Assembly: GCA_964532465.1 (NCBI GenBank)
Contig: CAZHHX010000053.1
Location: 1 to 28,215 of the forward strand
From: JAPLKB01 sp964532465
Lineage (GTDB): Bacteria; Desulfobacterota; Syntrophorhabdia; Syntrophorhabdales; Syntrophorhabdaceae
DNA: 28,215 nucleotides
Reading direction: 5' to 3'
The notes beneath the pieces were generated by a model. It made no database searches. It was not told the DNA's origin and saw only the letters and a program-made list of their open reading frames with translations. Position numbers and translations under genes: made by a program. Every line of letters begins with the position of its first letter. Within the stretch, counting starts at the first letter, position 1. This document shows, one piece after another, positions 1 through 7,800 of the stretch.

Positions 1-57
1 ATGTGATTACAAAAGGTTGCCAAAACATAAGGTTAAAAACTCAGGAAACTCCAGTGA
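1..57. other. Short region downstream of motB
   Basis: 57 nt with no gene, promoter or convincing hairpin visible. A T-run follows motB on the minus strand, but the stem before it is only about 3 bp. Confidence 0.4.
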
Positions 58-771
58 CTATTCGGCTTGATTTTTTGCTAAAATAATTTCTATTCTTCTG
101 TTTAGAGCCCGATTAGTCATTGTATCATTGCCTACTATCGGTCTGTATTCGGCATAACCTGTGGCAGAGATTCTCTGGGGTGGAACATCCCCTCTTTCGA
201 TGAGATGCCTTACTACCTCCGTAGCCCTTCTAACGGAAAGCTCCCAGTTGGATTTAAACTCGTTTGTTTTTATAGGAACATTATCTGTATGTCCTTCTAT
301 TCTTATATGGTTATTGATCTGCTTTACAACTGGAATAATCTTATCTAGTATCTTCTTCGCGCTATCCTTTAATTCAGCCTTGCCTTCATCAAAAAAAGCC
401 TTATCCATTATTCTTATGATAATTCCTCTTTCATCAGAGAAAACAGAAAAATTATCCTTTAAACCGTTTGCGTTTACCATTGTTTTAATTTCTTGCTCGA
501 TCTTTTGTTTTATCTCATCGTTTGATGTGCTTTTAACGGACATTAACTCCATAGGAGCGGTGCCGGAAATACTTCCTTTCTGTGCAATCCCTGTTCCACC
601 TGCAAAAATAGCCTTTAGATGCGTAGAAACCTCCTGATATTTCTGCACATCCTGCTTTGAAAAAGTGTACATCATGATGAAGAAGGCAAGCAAAAGAGTT
701 ATAAGATCTGCATAGGTAAGAAGCCACCTTTCGGCATTTTCATGTTCTTCACTATGTTTCTTTTTCCTCAT
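58..771 (-). CDS. motB: Flagellar motor stator protein MotB (OmpA-family)
   Basis: 237 aa. MotB is the peptidoglycan-anchored half of the ion-conducting stator that drives the flagellum. A charged N-terminus is followed by one membrane segment (about residues 17-37) containing TYADLITLLLAFF; Asp22 is the expected ion-binding aspartate. A plug/linker region follows (about 40-110), then a C-terminal OmpA-like peptidoglycan-binding domain with GHTDNVP at 161-167 and the NWELSVRRA motif near 176-184. Its ATG overlaps the motA stop codon by 4 nt (ATGA), so the two are probably translationally coupled, as expected for subunits of one complex. It is the last gene of the motility-control operon in this window. 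Whether the stator uses protons or sodium cannot be decided by eye. Confidence 0.95.
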   Translation of the reverse strand: MRKKKHSEEHENAERWLLTYADLITLLLAFFIMMYTFSKQDVQKYQEVSTHLKAIFAGGTGIAQKGSISGTAPMELMSVKSTSNDEIKQKIEQEIKTMVNANGLKDNFSVFSDERGIIIRIMDKAFFDEGKAELKDSAKKILDKIIPVVKQINNHIRIEGHTDNVPIKTNEFKSNWELSVRRATEVVRHLIERGDVPPQRISATGYAEYRPIVGNDTMTNRALNRRIEIILAKNQAE

Positions 772-1538
772 AGTTCATCTCCACCATTACGGTTATTCGG
801 CAGCAGAAAAGACAGAAGTTTCATTCTGATAACCCGTGGGTTGTCTCCCATTGCCAATGATATGACTCCCTCGCTTATTATTTCAAGATACAGCGCTTCA
901 TCCTGATGTTTTACCTTCAACTTATCGGATATGGGTAGATAAATAAGATTTGCCAATGCAACACCCCAGAGCGTGGCTATAAAAGCACTCGCTATGGATG
1001 CAGCCATATTCGAACTGTTTTCCATATTGCCGAGCGCGTGAATTAATCCAAGAACCGTTCCAATAATACCAAGAGTCGGGGAAAAACCGCCCAATTTTTG
1101 AAAGAATGTCGCACCAACCTTATGCCTTTCCTCTATATAAGACATCTCAATTTCAAGTATTTCCCGAATTTTATTGGTCTCAAAGCCATCAATAGCAAGC
1201 TGAACCGCTTTTTTCAAAAACGAATCCTCAACATTCGCCAATTCTTTCTCAAGACTCAATAGACCATTCTTCCTCGACTTCTGCGCAAGGTCATAGATAA
1301 GATCGATCAACTGCTGGGGATTTAACTTTTTCTCAAACAGTATAACCTTGAATAGTTTGGGCAAGCTTGTTAGCTGGACAGAAGATGTTGTGATGATGGC
1401 GGCGCCAAAGGTGCCACCAATGACCAGAAGCATAGCAGGCGCCTGTATCAAAGACGAGATGTGCCCGCCCTCCATTAAAAACGAGACGAGGACTGCGCCA
1501 ATGCCAAGAATAAGCCCGAAAATTGTCGTAAAATCCAT
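768..1538 (-). CDS. motA: Flagellar motor stator protein MotA
   Basis: 256 aa, typical of the short MotA/PomA type. MotA forms the membrane ring around MotB and pushes on the rotor protein FliG. There are four hydrophobic segments: two near the N-terminus (about 3-22 and 33-52) and two later (about 148-170 and 183-202). The cytoplasmic loop between them carries the basic residues expected to contact FliG (Arg89 in AQKSRKNG). The two prolines needed for torque in E. coli MotA (Pro173, Pro222) have counterparts at Pro154 (FSPTLGIIGTVLGL) and Pro202 (LIYLPISDKL). The gene follows the PilZ gene by 6 nt and overlaps motB by 4 nt. Confidence 0.96.
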   Translation of the reverse strand: MDFTTIFGLILGIGAVLVSFLMEGGHISSLIQAPAMLLVIGGTFGAAIITTSSVQLTSLPKLFKVILFEKKLNPQQLIDLIYDLAQKSRKNGLLSLEKELANVEDSFLKKAVQLAIDGFETNKIREILEIEMSYIEERHKVGATFFQKLGGFSPTLGIIGTVLGLIHALGNMENSSNMAASIASAFIATLWGVALANLIYLPISDKLKVKHQDEALYLEIISEGVISLAMGDNPRVIRMKLLSFLLPNNRNGGDEL

Positions 1539-1544
1539 TCGTCA

Positions 1545-2123
1545 TTAAACCATTTTTTCTTTTTTGTAACGCAAAAATTCTCTCTCTTTAGCAAAAATAT
1601 AATTGATTAAGAGGTCCCTGTCTTCCTCATTTATAGTTGTAAAAGTCAGGGCAGTCTCCCAATTGGCAATCCCGTTTATATTGCAGGCAATGCTTCGTAC
1701 GACATTACATAACGACGTAATTTTCGGATATGGAGGAAAAGGCAATATAACCTTCAATTCCACATGCTCGCCTTCATTCAGATTGACATCAGTTGTGAAG
1801 TTAATCCCGGCTCCGCTTATATTAACATTAATATATCTATTCTGATATATACCATCATCCTTTGATTTATTCAAAAGATCGAGTATCATATCTAATTTTT
1901 TGTCTATCAGTTTTATGTATGCATGTATCTGTCCCGTTTCTTTCTCATCTTTAGAAATAATTTCCTTCAGAAAACGCATCTCATTTACCTTATCTATAAT
2001 CTGGGTGGAACTATGCTTGACCGAGTTCTCAAGATTTAAGTATTCGTCATAACTGATCCTTCTAAATTCTATAGGAAGCCTGACCTCAATCCTGAAATAT
2101 TCCCTGTTCTCATTCTTTTTCAT
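1545..2123 (-). CDS. PilZ-domain c-di-GMP receptor protein
   Basis: 192 aa from the chosen ATG. The c-di-GMP binding signature is present: RxxxR as REYFR (Arg7-Arg11) and NxSxxG as NISGAG (101-106). An unusually long, largely helical and charged insertion (about residues 25-95) separates the two motifs, which normally lie much closer together. Immediately upstream of motAB, and after an HD-GYP c-di-GMP phosphodiesterase, the protein is a good candidate for a YcgR-like brake that tunes the motor with c-di-GMP; that role is inference. An alternative ATG two codons upstream (2129) exists. I prefer 2123 because AAGGA then sits about 9 nt upstream. The gene overlaps the end of the HD-GYP gene, implying coupling. 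Confidence 0.85.
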   Translation of the reverse strand: MKKNENREYFRIEVRLPIEFRRISYDEYLNLENSVKHSSTQIIDKVNEMRFLKEIISKDEKETGQIHAYIKLIDKKLDMILDLLNKSKDDGIYQNRYINVNISGAGINFTTDVNLNEGEHVELKVILPFPPYPKITSLCNVVRSIACNINGIANWETALTFTTINEEDRDLLINYIFAKEREFLRYKKEKMV

Positions 2124-3591
2124 GCACATTATTCCTTACCATTTCAATAAAAAAGTCCGCTATATCAGGATCAAACTGGCTGCCCTTGCATCGTTCTATT
2201 TCATTTAGCGCATGCTCTTTTTCTAAGGCGCTTCGATAAGGCCTGTTTGTGGTCATAGCATCAAAAGTATCGCATACGGCAATTACACGCGAACAGACCG
2301 GTATTTCATCTTTGCTCAACGCGTCAGGATAACCCCTGCCGTCATATCTTTCATGATGACTTCTTATTATTTTCGCTTCCTTAGAAAGAATATCAAATCT
2401 GCTCAGTATCTCTTCACCGTAGGCTGAATGAGATTTCATCATAAAATATTCTTCGTCTGAAAGTCCACCGGGCTTAAGCAGTATTGAATCTGGTATACCA
2501 ATCTTGCCGAGGTCATGAACGGGCCCGACAAATCTTATTACATCTCTCTCGTAATCAGGCAGATCCATTTTGTCTGCTAAAATCAGGCTCATATCGGTAA
2601 CTCTATGGCAGTGATTTTCAGTATACGAATCTCTTTTTTGAATAGCAGCGATAAGTGACGTAAGGGTTTGAAAAACATTTTCGAAAAGACTTTCATACAA
2701 CATTCTATTTTCTATTTGAGTGGAGGCTTTTTCTGCAATAAGCTTCAAAAAGAATATATCGCTGTCCAGCATGTGATCATCCTTCTTAAAACCGTTTCTT
2801 TTGCTGTCCACCATAATAAATCCTATACATTCTCCTTTTATATTAATCGGCAGATACAATTCATTTTTATTCGAAAAATATTTTTTTTGAGAACGAAGGT
2901 TTTCAAAAAAAACTCCTGACACTGGGACTCTGCTTTCGAGCATGCTGCCATTATTGTTTGTTTTTTCCTTATAAAGGATCAATTCTTTATTCTTACCGTC
3001 AAAAATATAGTACCCACAAGACTTTACTTCCAAAGCATCATAGATAATGTTCAACATTTTTTCATAAACATCGTTAAAAATAGTCAGGGAATTAAATTGA
3101 TTCGAAATCTGGTACATAGTTGTCAGTTCTTTAATTTTCTTTTGTAATTCTCTGTTCAATAATTCAATTTTCTTTTTATCTTCGAGAGTCTGATAGATGC
3201 TTTCTTTCTCAATTAGCAGTGATCTTTCCCTTAACGCCCTTATGAGCACAAGCATTAGTTTATCAAACTCAAAGGGCTTTATAAGAAAATCGGATGCACC
3301 TTTTTTCATTGCTTCTACAACATAATTAGGATTGTAGTAGCCTGTCACCATAACCACGGCAACAGTCGGATTGCTTATTTTTATTGAATCTAAAAGAGAA
3401 ACACCGTTTGTGTCTGGCAGTCTCACATCAAGAATGACAACCTCTACCTCATTTTTATCAAGAATCTCCATGGCCTCCCTGCCTGTAGATGCAACGAGGA
3501 CATTACAACCATTTAATGTTAAAAAATCAGAAAGTGCATCTATGATATCAACATTGTCATCAACCAGTAATATTTTAGAACCTTCGATCAT
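2110..3591 (-). CDS. Response regulator with GAF-like sensor and HD-GYP c-di-GMP phosphodiesterase
   Basis: 493 aa. Domains in order: receiver (about 1-120; acidic pair DD at 11-12, phosphoacceptor Asp55 in VVILDVRLPD, Lys in LIKPFEF); a coiled-coil linker (about 125-170); a GAF-like domain (about 170-320); and HD-GYP (about 325-485). The HD-GYP domain has HDLGKIGIPDSILLKPGG near 358 and the family-naming HHERYDGRGYP near 412-421, followed by CDTFDAMTTNRPYR. All motifs are intact, so c-di-GMP hydrolysis is expected. The ATG at 3591 is preceded by AGAGGA at 6-nt spacing; a TTG 36 nt upstream has no such site and is rejected. With its neighbours it forms a two-regulator, c-di-GMP-responsive set next to motAB. 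Confidence 0.93.
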   Translation of the reverse strand: MIEGSKILLVDDNVDIIDALSDFLTLNGCNVLVASTGREAMEILDKNEVEVVILDVRLPDTNGVSLLDSIKISNPTVAVVMVTGYYNPNYVVEAMKKGASDFLIKPFEFDKLMLVLIRALRERSLLIEKESIYQTLEDKKKIELLNRELQKKIKELTTMYQISNQFNSLTIFNDVYEKMLNIIYDALEVKSCGYYIFDGKNKELILYKEKTNNNGSMLESRVPVSGVFFENLRSQKKYFSNKNELYLPINIKGECIGFIMVDSKRNGFKKDDHMLDSDIFFLKLIAEKASTQIENRMLYESLFENVFQTLTSLIAAIQKRDSYTENHCHRVTDMSLILADKMDLPDYERDVIRFVGPVHDLGKIGIPDSILLKPGGLSDEEYFMMKSHSAYGEEILSRFDILSKEAKIIRSHHERYDGRGYPDALSKDEIPVCSRVIAVCDTFDAMTTNRPYRSALEKEHALNEIERCKGSQFDPDIADFFIEMVRNNVHEKE

Positions 3592-3597
3592 GAAGAA

Positions 3598-3603
3598 TCC
3601 TCT
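3598..3603 (-). promoter_or_regulatory. Ribosome binding site that decides the HD-GYP gene start
   Basis: AGAGGA on the minus strand lies 6 nt before the ATG at 3591. It supports this start rather than the longer in-frame TTG at 3627. Confidence 0.7.
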
Positions 3604-3619
3604 TTTCACTTTTTCATAA

Positions 3620-4189
3620 TTACTCAATCATTAAACGGCCTTTTACAAGTTTCTCCAAATTTTTTATCTCAGCGACAATCCTTTCAGTGTCGTCTCCAAA
3701 CTCAGATACTTCAATATTTGAATCTGGTTTATCATGTTGCTTATATCTTTCAATTTCATCATAAAAATTCTTCAATTTTTTAAATAATTCCCTATTAGTT
3801 TTTACAAGAAATATTTTATCTTTCGCATTTTTAACAATAATCTTCAGTTCTTCCATCCTGAAAGGCTTCACAATATAATCAAAAGCACCTATTTTAATTG
3901 CTTCAACAGCAGTATCTAAAGAAGCATATCCTGTAATAATAATAAATTCTGTCATATCATTCTTTTGTCTTATATTTTTCATCAGATCAATTCCCGTTAT
4001 TTCAGGCATATTCAAATCTGTGATAACGAGATCATAGCGATTTTCCATATACTTCATCAGGGCATCCTTACCGTCACAGGCACCCTCAACAAAATCGCCG
4101 TTGTCACTGAGATACTCTTTTATAATTGATCTTAGGTCGTTGTTGTCATCTACAACAAGTATTCTGAATATATCATCTTTTTTACTCAT
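3620..4189 (-). CDS. Single-domain response regulator with C-terminal coiled coil
   Basis: 189 aa. An N-terminal receiver domain (about 8-125) has acidic residues in LVVDDNNDLR, phosphoacceptor Asp58 in DLVITDLNMPE, the Thr switch in IIITGYASLD and Lys in DYIVKPFRMEEL. The C-terminal 60 residues are charged, helical and probably coiled coil, with no DNA-binding or enzymatic domain. It therefore probably acts by protein contact, perhaps with the HD-GYP regulator or a kinase. The receiver resembles NtrC-type receivers (the GYASLDTAVEAIKIGAFDY pattern), but the AAA+ and HTH domains are absent. The start overlaps the preceding small gene by 8 nt. No cognate histidine kinase is encoded in the window. 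Confidence 0.88.
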   Translation of the reverse strand: MSKKDDIFRILVVDDNNDLRSIIKEYLSDNGDFVEGACDGKDALMKYMENRYDLVITDLNMPEITGIDLMKNIRQKNDMTEFIIITGYASLDTAVEAIKIGAFDYIVKPFRMEELKIIVKNAKDKIFLVKTNRELFKKLKNFYDEIERYKQHDKPDSNIEVSEFGDDTERIVAEIKNLEKLVKGRLMIE

Positions 4190-4391
4190 ATTCTTTTTTT
4201 AATCTTTCCGTCATTTGCTCGCCTATTCTGTCAAACAACATCCTTTTCATACCTGCGTCAGATATTATAATACGGTCTTCATGCATCGTATTACCATTCG
4301 CAGGTTCTTTTTCAACACCTTTTGCTTTAACCTTCATGTTCTTCATGTAGGTTTTTATTACGCTGCTTATCTGGAAGTCTGATATCGTCAT
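4182..4391 (-). CDS. Small FlgM-associated (DVU0524-like) flagellar regulatory protein
   Basis: 69 aa. It opens with MTISDFQISSVIKTYMK and closes with a helical tail containing ISDAGMKRMLFDRIGEQM. This layout (IxxV(I/L)xTY at the N-terminus, then an ISxxAxxR-type helix) recalls the small FlgM-associated proteins encoded near the anti-sigma-28 factor in Desulfovibrio-type bacteria (DVU0524 family). The assignment is from memory of the motif pattern and is tentative; a short FlgM itself is the alternative. It is the first gene after a strong sigma-28 promoter match (4409-4435) and overlaps the following response regulator by 8 nt, so it leads the motility-control operon. Confidence 0.5.
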   Translation of the reverse strand: MTISDFQISSVIKTYMKNMKVKAKGVEKEPANGNTMHEDRIIISDAGMKRMLFDRIGEQMTERLKKEYE

Positions 4392-4408
4392 AAAATTCTC
4401 TAATAACG

Positions 4409-4435
4409 TTATCGGACATAGGGTTTAAAACTTAA
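4409..4435 (-). promoter_or_regulatory. Sigma-28 (FliA) promoter for the motility-control operon
   Basis: Read on the minus strand: TTAAGTTT, 11 nt, TCCGATAA. The enteric FliA consensus is TAAAGTTT-N11-GCCGATAA, so each half matches 7 of 8 with exact spacing. The -10 element ends 17 nt before the ATG at 4391, so a short leader is expected. It should drive the FlgM-associated gene, both response regulators, the PilZ gene, motA and motB. Confidence 0.75.
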
Positions 4436-4441
4436 GGATAA

Positions 4442-4768
4442 TCAGCCTTTTTTTTCAAAAAAAACGGGCAGAGGCGGGAAGGGAAATTTTGGCGAGTATG
4501 CCTTTGCTACAGATCTGTTTCTGGACAGTTCATCCATATCTTTTAACAGTTTTTTGCGCTCATTTTCTAATCTTTCGAGAATTTTTGTCTCTTTTAAGAG
4601 AAATTCTTCGTATTCTTCTGAAATGTCTACATCGTTTTTCATCAAGTATTCAACTGAACTATTTCTTTCCATAAGGTCTTCAATTAGTTTATCTACATCG
4701 TCCTCCAGCAAGGCTTTCTCCGTCAATTCAATAAATGTTTTTTTCTTATCATCATCCAATGGTTTCAT
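4442..4768 (-). CDS. Small acidic helical protein, probable FliT-like flagellar export chaperone
   Basis: 108 aa. It is rich in Asp, Glu, Lys and Leu and predicted almost entirely helical up to about residue 88, with heptad-like segments (KILERLENERKKLLKDMDEL). It ends in a short Pro/aromatic tail (AYSPKFPFPPLPVFFEKKG). All-helical proteins of about 100 residues with an -AY- then -FF(D/E)KK- tail are typical of FliT/FlgN-type chaperones that escort FliD or hook-junction proteins; this is a resemblance, not a clear identification. It lies between the giant transferase and the sigma-28 motility operon. No good Shine-Dalgarno sequence is visible before the ATG. Confidence 0.5.
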   Translation of the reverse strand: MKPLDDDKKKTFIELTEKALLEDDVDKLIEDLMERNSSVEYLMKNDVDISEEYEEFLLKETKILERLENERKKLLKDMDELSRNRSVAKAYSPKFPFPPLPVFFEKKG

Positions 4769-4847
4769 CTTGATGCTTTTATCGCACTTTTCGGTTTTTA
4801 CTAAAGCTATTTCTGCAATTCAATCTAAACATGAACCGTTCTACGAC

Positions 4848-7800
4848 CTAAAACTCAGTCTGTAAATATTGTTTAACATATTCATTGTCAGGTTCTATTT
4901 CCAGCACTTTGTTTAAATATAAATGCGCATCCTGTTCAAATCCGGCATGTGAACACAACCGGGCCATGGTAAGTAATGTCTCAACATCGTTAGGGCTTAT
5001 ATTTAAGATGTCCTCATAGTATTCAACAGCTTCTTCTCCTCTTCCTGTCTGCAAATAAACATCAGCTATATTCTTTTTATAGTCTATATTTTCTGGGTCA
5101 AGTTTGACAGCTTGCTGCAAATGATAAATTGCCTTTTCGATATTCTCCTGCTGGAAATATAATACACCGACATCATTATGTATTTCAGGATTGTCTTTGT
5201 CAATATCGAGAATTGTTTCAAATTGTTTAATTGATAATACTGTTTCTCCTTTTTCCTGTAATAAAACAGCCTGTTTGTAAAGGCTTACTACAATTTCTTT
5301 TTTATCGGCGACTGAAGAAGATTCTTCGCCTGCATATTGTTTCGTCCTAGTGGAAGATAATACGGTTGTAAAAGGCAAAGGAATGAAATATTTTGAAGGA
5401 TCACTGGTTGTCAACGAGATGCTGTATGAACCATAAGGTGTGACCGCAGGAATATTCCATTTAGTTTTAAATATAACCCAGTTTTTTTCTATACTCTTTT
5501 GGTAATCGATGTTTAATGTCTGGAAAGTTTGGCCGCCAACATGATGAATAAAAACATCCCTGGCAATCAGGGCTTTAAATCCAGAAATAGCAGCACGAAC
5601 ACAAAAATCATCATCTTCAAAATTGCCTTTGCCGAATTTCTCATCAAGACCTCCTATCCTATCAACAACTGCACGGCGTGCCATCAGACAAAAACCGACA
5701 ATACGAAAAGATTCGGCAGTTTGTCCGCTATTTTTATCAGCCAATTTTTTTGCGAATTGATGCATTTGTTTCATATTTCTGTACGGAACATCTTTGATTA
5801 ATTGTGGTCCGGCCACATAGTTTGACGTTGGTCCCACCAAGCCCACTTCCGGGTGATTTTTAAATATTGCCAGCATACGTGTGAGCCATCCGTAAGTTAC
5901 TACCGTATCATTGTTGAGCAGTAATACATATTCGCCTTTGGCCAGAGACAAACCTTGATTGTTGCCTGCGGCATAGCCTCTGTTTTCTCCATTAAAAATC
6001 ACTTGAATATTGTCACCATTGGCTTTGTATTGCTGAAAGAATTCAATTGTTTCATTATTTGAACCGTTATCAACAATAATGATTTCGTATGGCTCGGCTG
6101 TAAACCTTGCGATACTATCAAGGCACGATTTAGTCAGTTCCAATTGGTTATATCCCAGAATGATAATCGAAGTTAAGCCGTTTACACGTTTTTTCGGCGT
6201 TTTGCAAATAGCCAGGGCATATTCACCGGTGAAAGTTGTGGCATAATCAGGTGAGATGCTTTTGCCCTGAAATTGATCATCAATTTGGAATAATAACTGC
6301 ACTTCTTCAAAAAAGTTGCGCAAGTAAGATGCAAAGGTACCCCGTTGATAATAAGCAAAATGATACGGGTTCCCTACCGGTCCTCCTAAAGGAGTAGATA
6401 TCGCCAGTATACCATCATCAGTCAGAAGACGTGTAACTTCTTTTAGGAATATTTCTCCCTCAACAACATGTTCCAATGTTTCAAAACTATTGATTATATC
6501 AAATGATTTGTCAGAATAATTGATTTTTCTGATATCCATAACTTCAAATCTCAGATTATCAAACTGGTAGTAATCTTGGCAGTATTTTACTGTTTCAGGC
6601 GAAATATCACCGCCAACCACTTGTTGAGCTGTTTCCGCAAGCATAGCTGAACCATAACCGGCTCCGCAGGCTATATCCAGTACTCTTCTGCCAGCAACTA
6701 TTGGGGATATATAGCGATATCTGGCCCAATGCTCGCGCATAATCTGCGGATCCATATTGGGGGCCAAAGGCATAGCTCTTTCTCCGGTAAAAAATTCCTC
6801 ATTTTCTAACCCCTTGAAAAAATCGACTCCTTCGGACAGTGCTTTTTTATACGCGTTATAAAAATCTGCTACATTTTCTGCGCAAAGATAAGGTACAAAC
6901 TGATTAACAATAACGGGCGACCAGTCCCACCATTTCATTTCGAGCAACATGGAAATTTCTTCCCGGGAAAACCGGTAACTGACAATCTTGAAAGGATTAC
7001 CGCCTGCTATGGCATAGGGCGGTATATCTTTTGTTACGACCGTGCGGGCAGCAATGACAGCGCCATGTCCCACAGTGACTCCTGATAAAATTACTGTGTC
7101 GTCTCCAATCCACACATCATGTCCTATGCCAACATTGCCTTTTGTGGCGGGCAATGTTGGCAGGCCGCGCTGATTGGCATTAGGCCAATCTTTATTCATC
7201 GGGGGTGAAGCAAATGGGTATGTTGTTACACAGTGGTGCCTGTGGTTGCCACCTAGATAGATTTTTACGTTAGCAGCAATCGAGCAATACCGCCCGATCT
7301 TCAGTTTGGCATTTTCGCCCCACCAGCGAATGACAGGTATCCCATACGTAAATTCACCAATTTCAAATCCGTATTTAGCAATGTCTTCAGCCATAACATT
7401 TCTTGTATATGTAGAGCCCGTCTCCATTTGTGGCCTCCCGCCTGCATCTTTTTTGATAGGTATTGCTTTCTTACCTGTAATCGCGGCCAATTGTTCAATG
7501 GTAACTTCGATGGCCGGGGTTTGCGGTACTTTTATGCCAACCTGTTGGAATATATCAAATGCCCGGTTAAAATCGTTTTGTTCAATGGCCAGATTTCCCT
7601 GAAGAATCAACAGATCGGTGCTATCAGGGCTTTGACCCAACCCCAGGGCGATTAAATGGTCTGCCTCGGCATACTGTTCCTGTTGGAGATAGTGTTTTGC
7701 CAACACCGATAGAATATCTATATTGTCCGGCGCAAGATCGCAGGCTGTTTCCAGCATTTTCCGTGTACTGATCACATCACCTAAACAGTAATGTGATTCT

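Noticed and set aside
4779..4805. Sigma-28-like site before the FliT-like gene (TTTA-N15-TGCGATAA)
   Set aside because: Only 2 of 4 and 6 of 8 positions match, and the extended -35 is poor. It shares a CCGAAAAGT...CGATAAAA string with the site at 9454-9480, but that is not enough to call a promoter.
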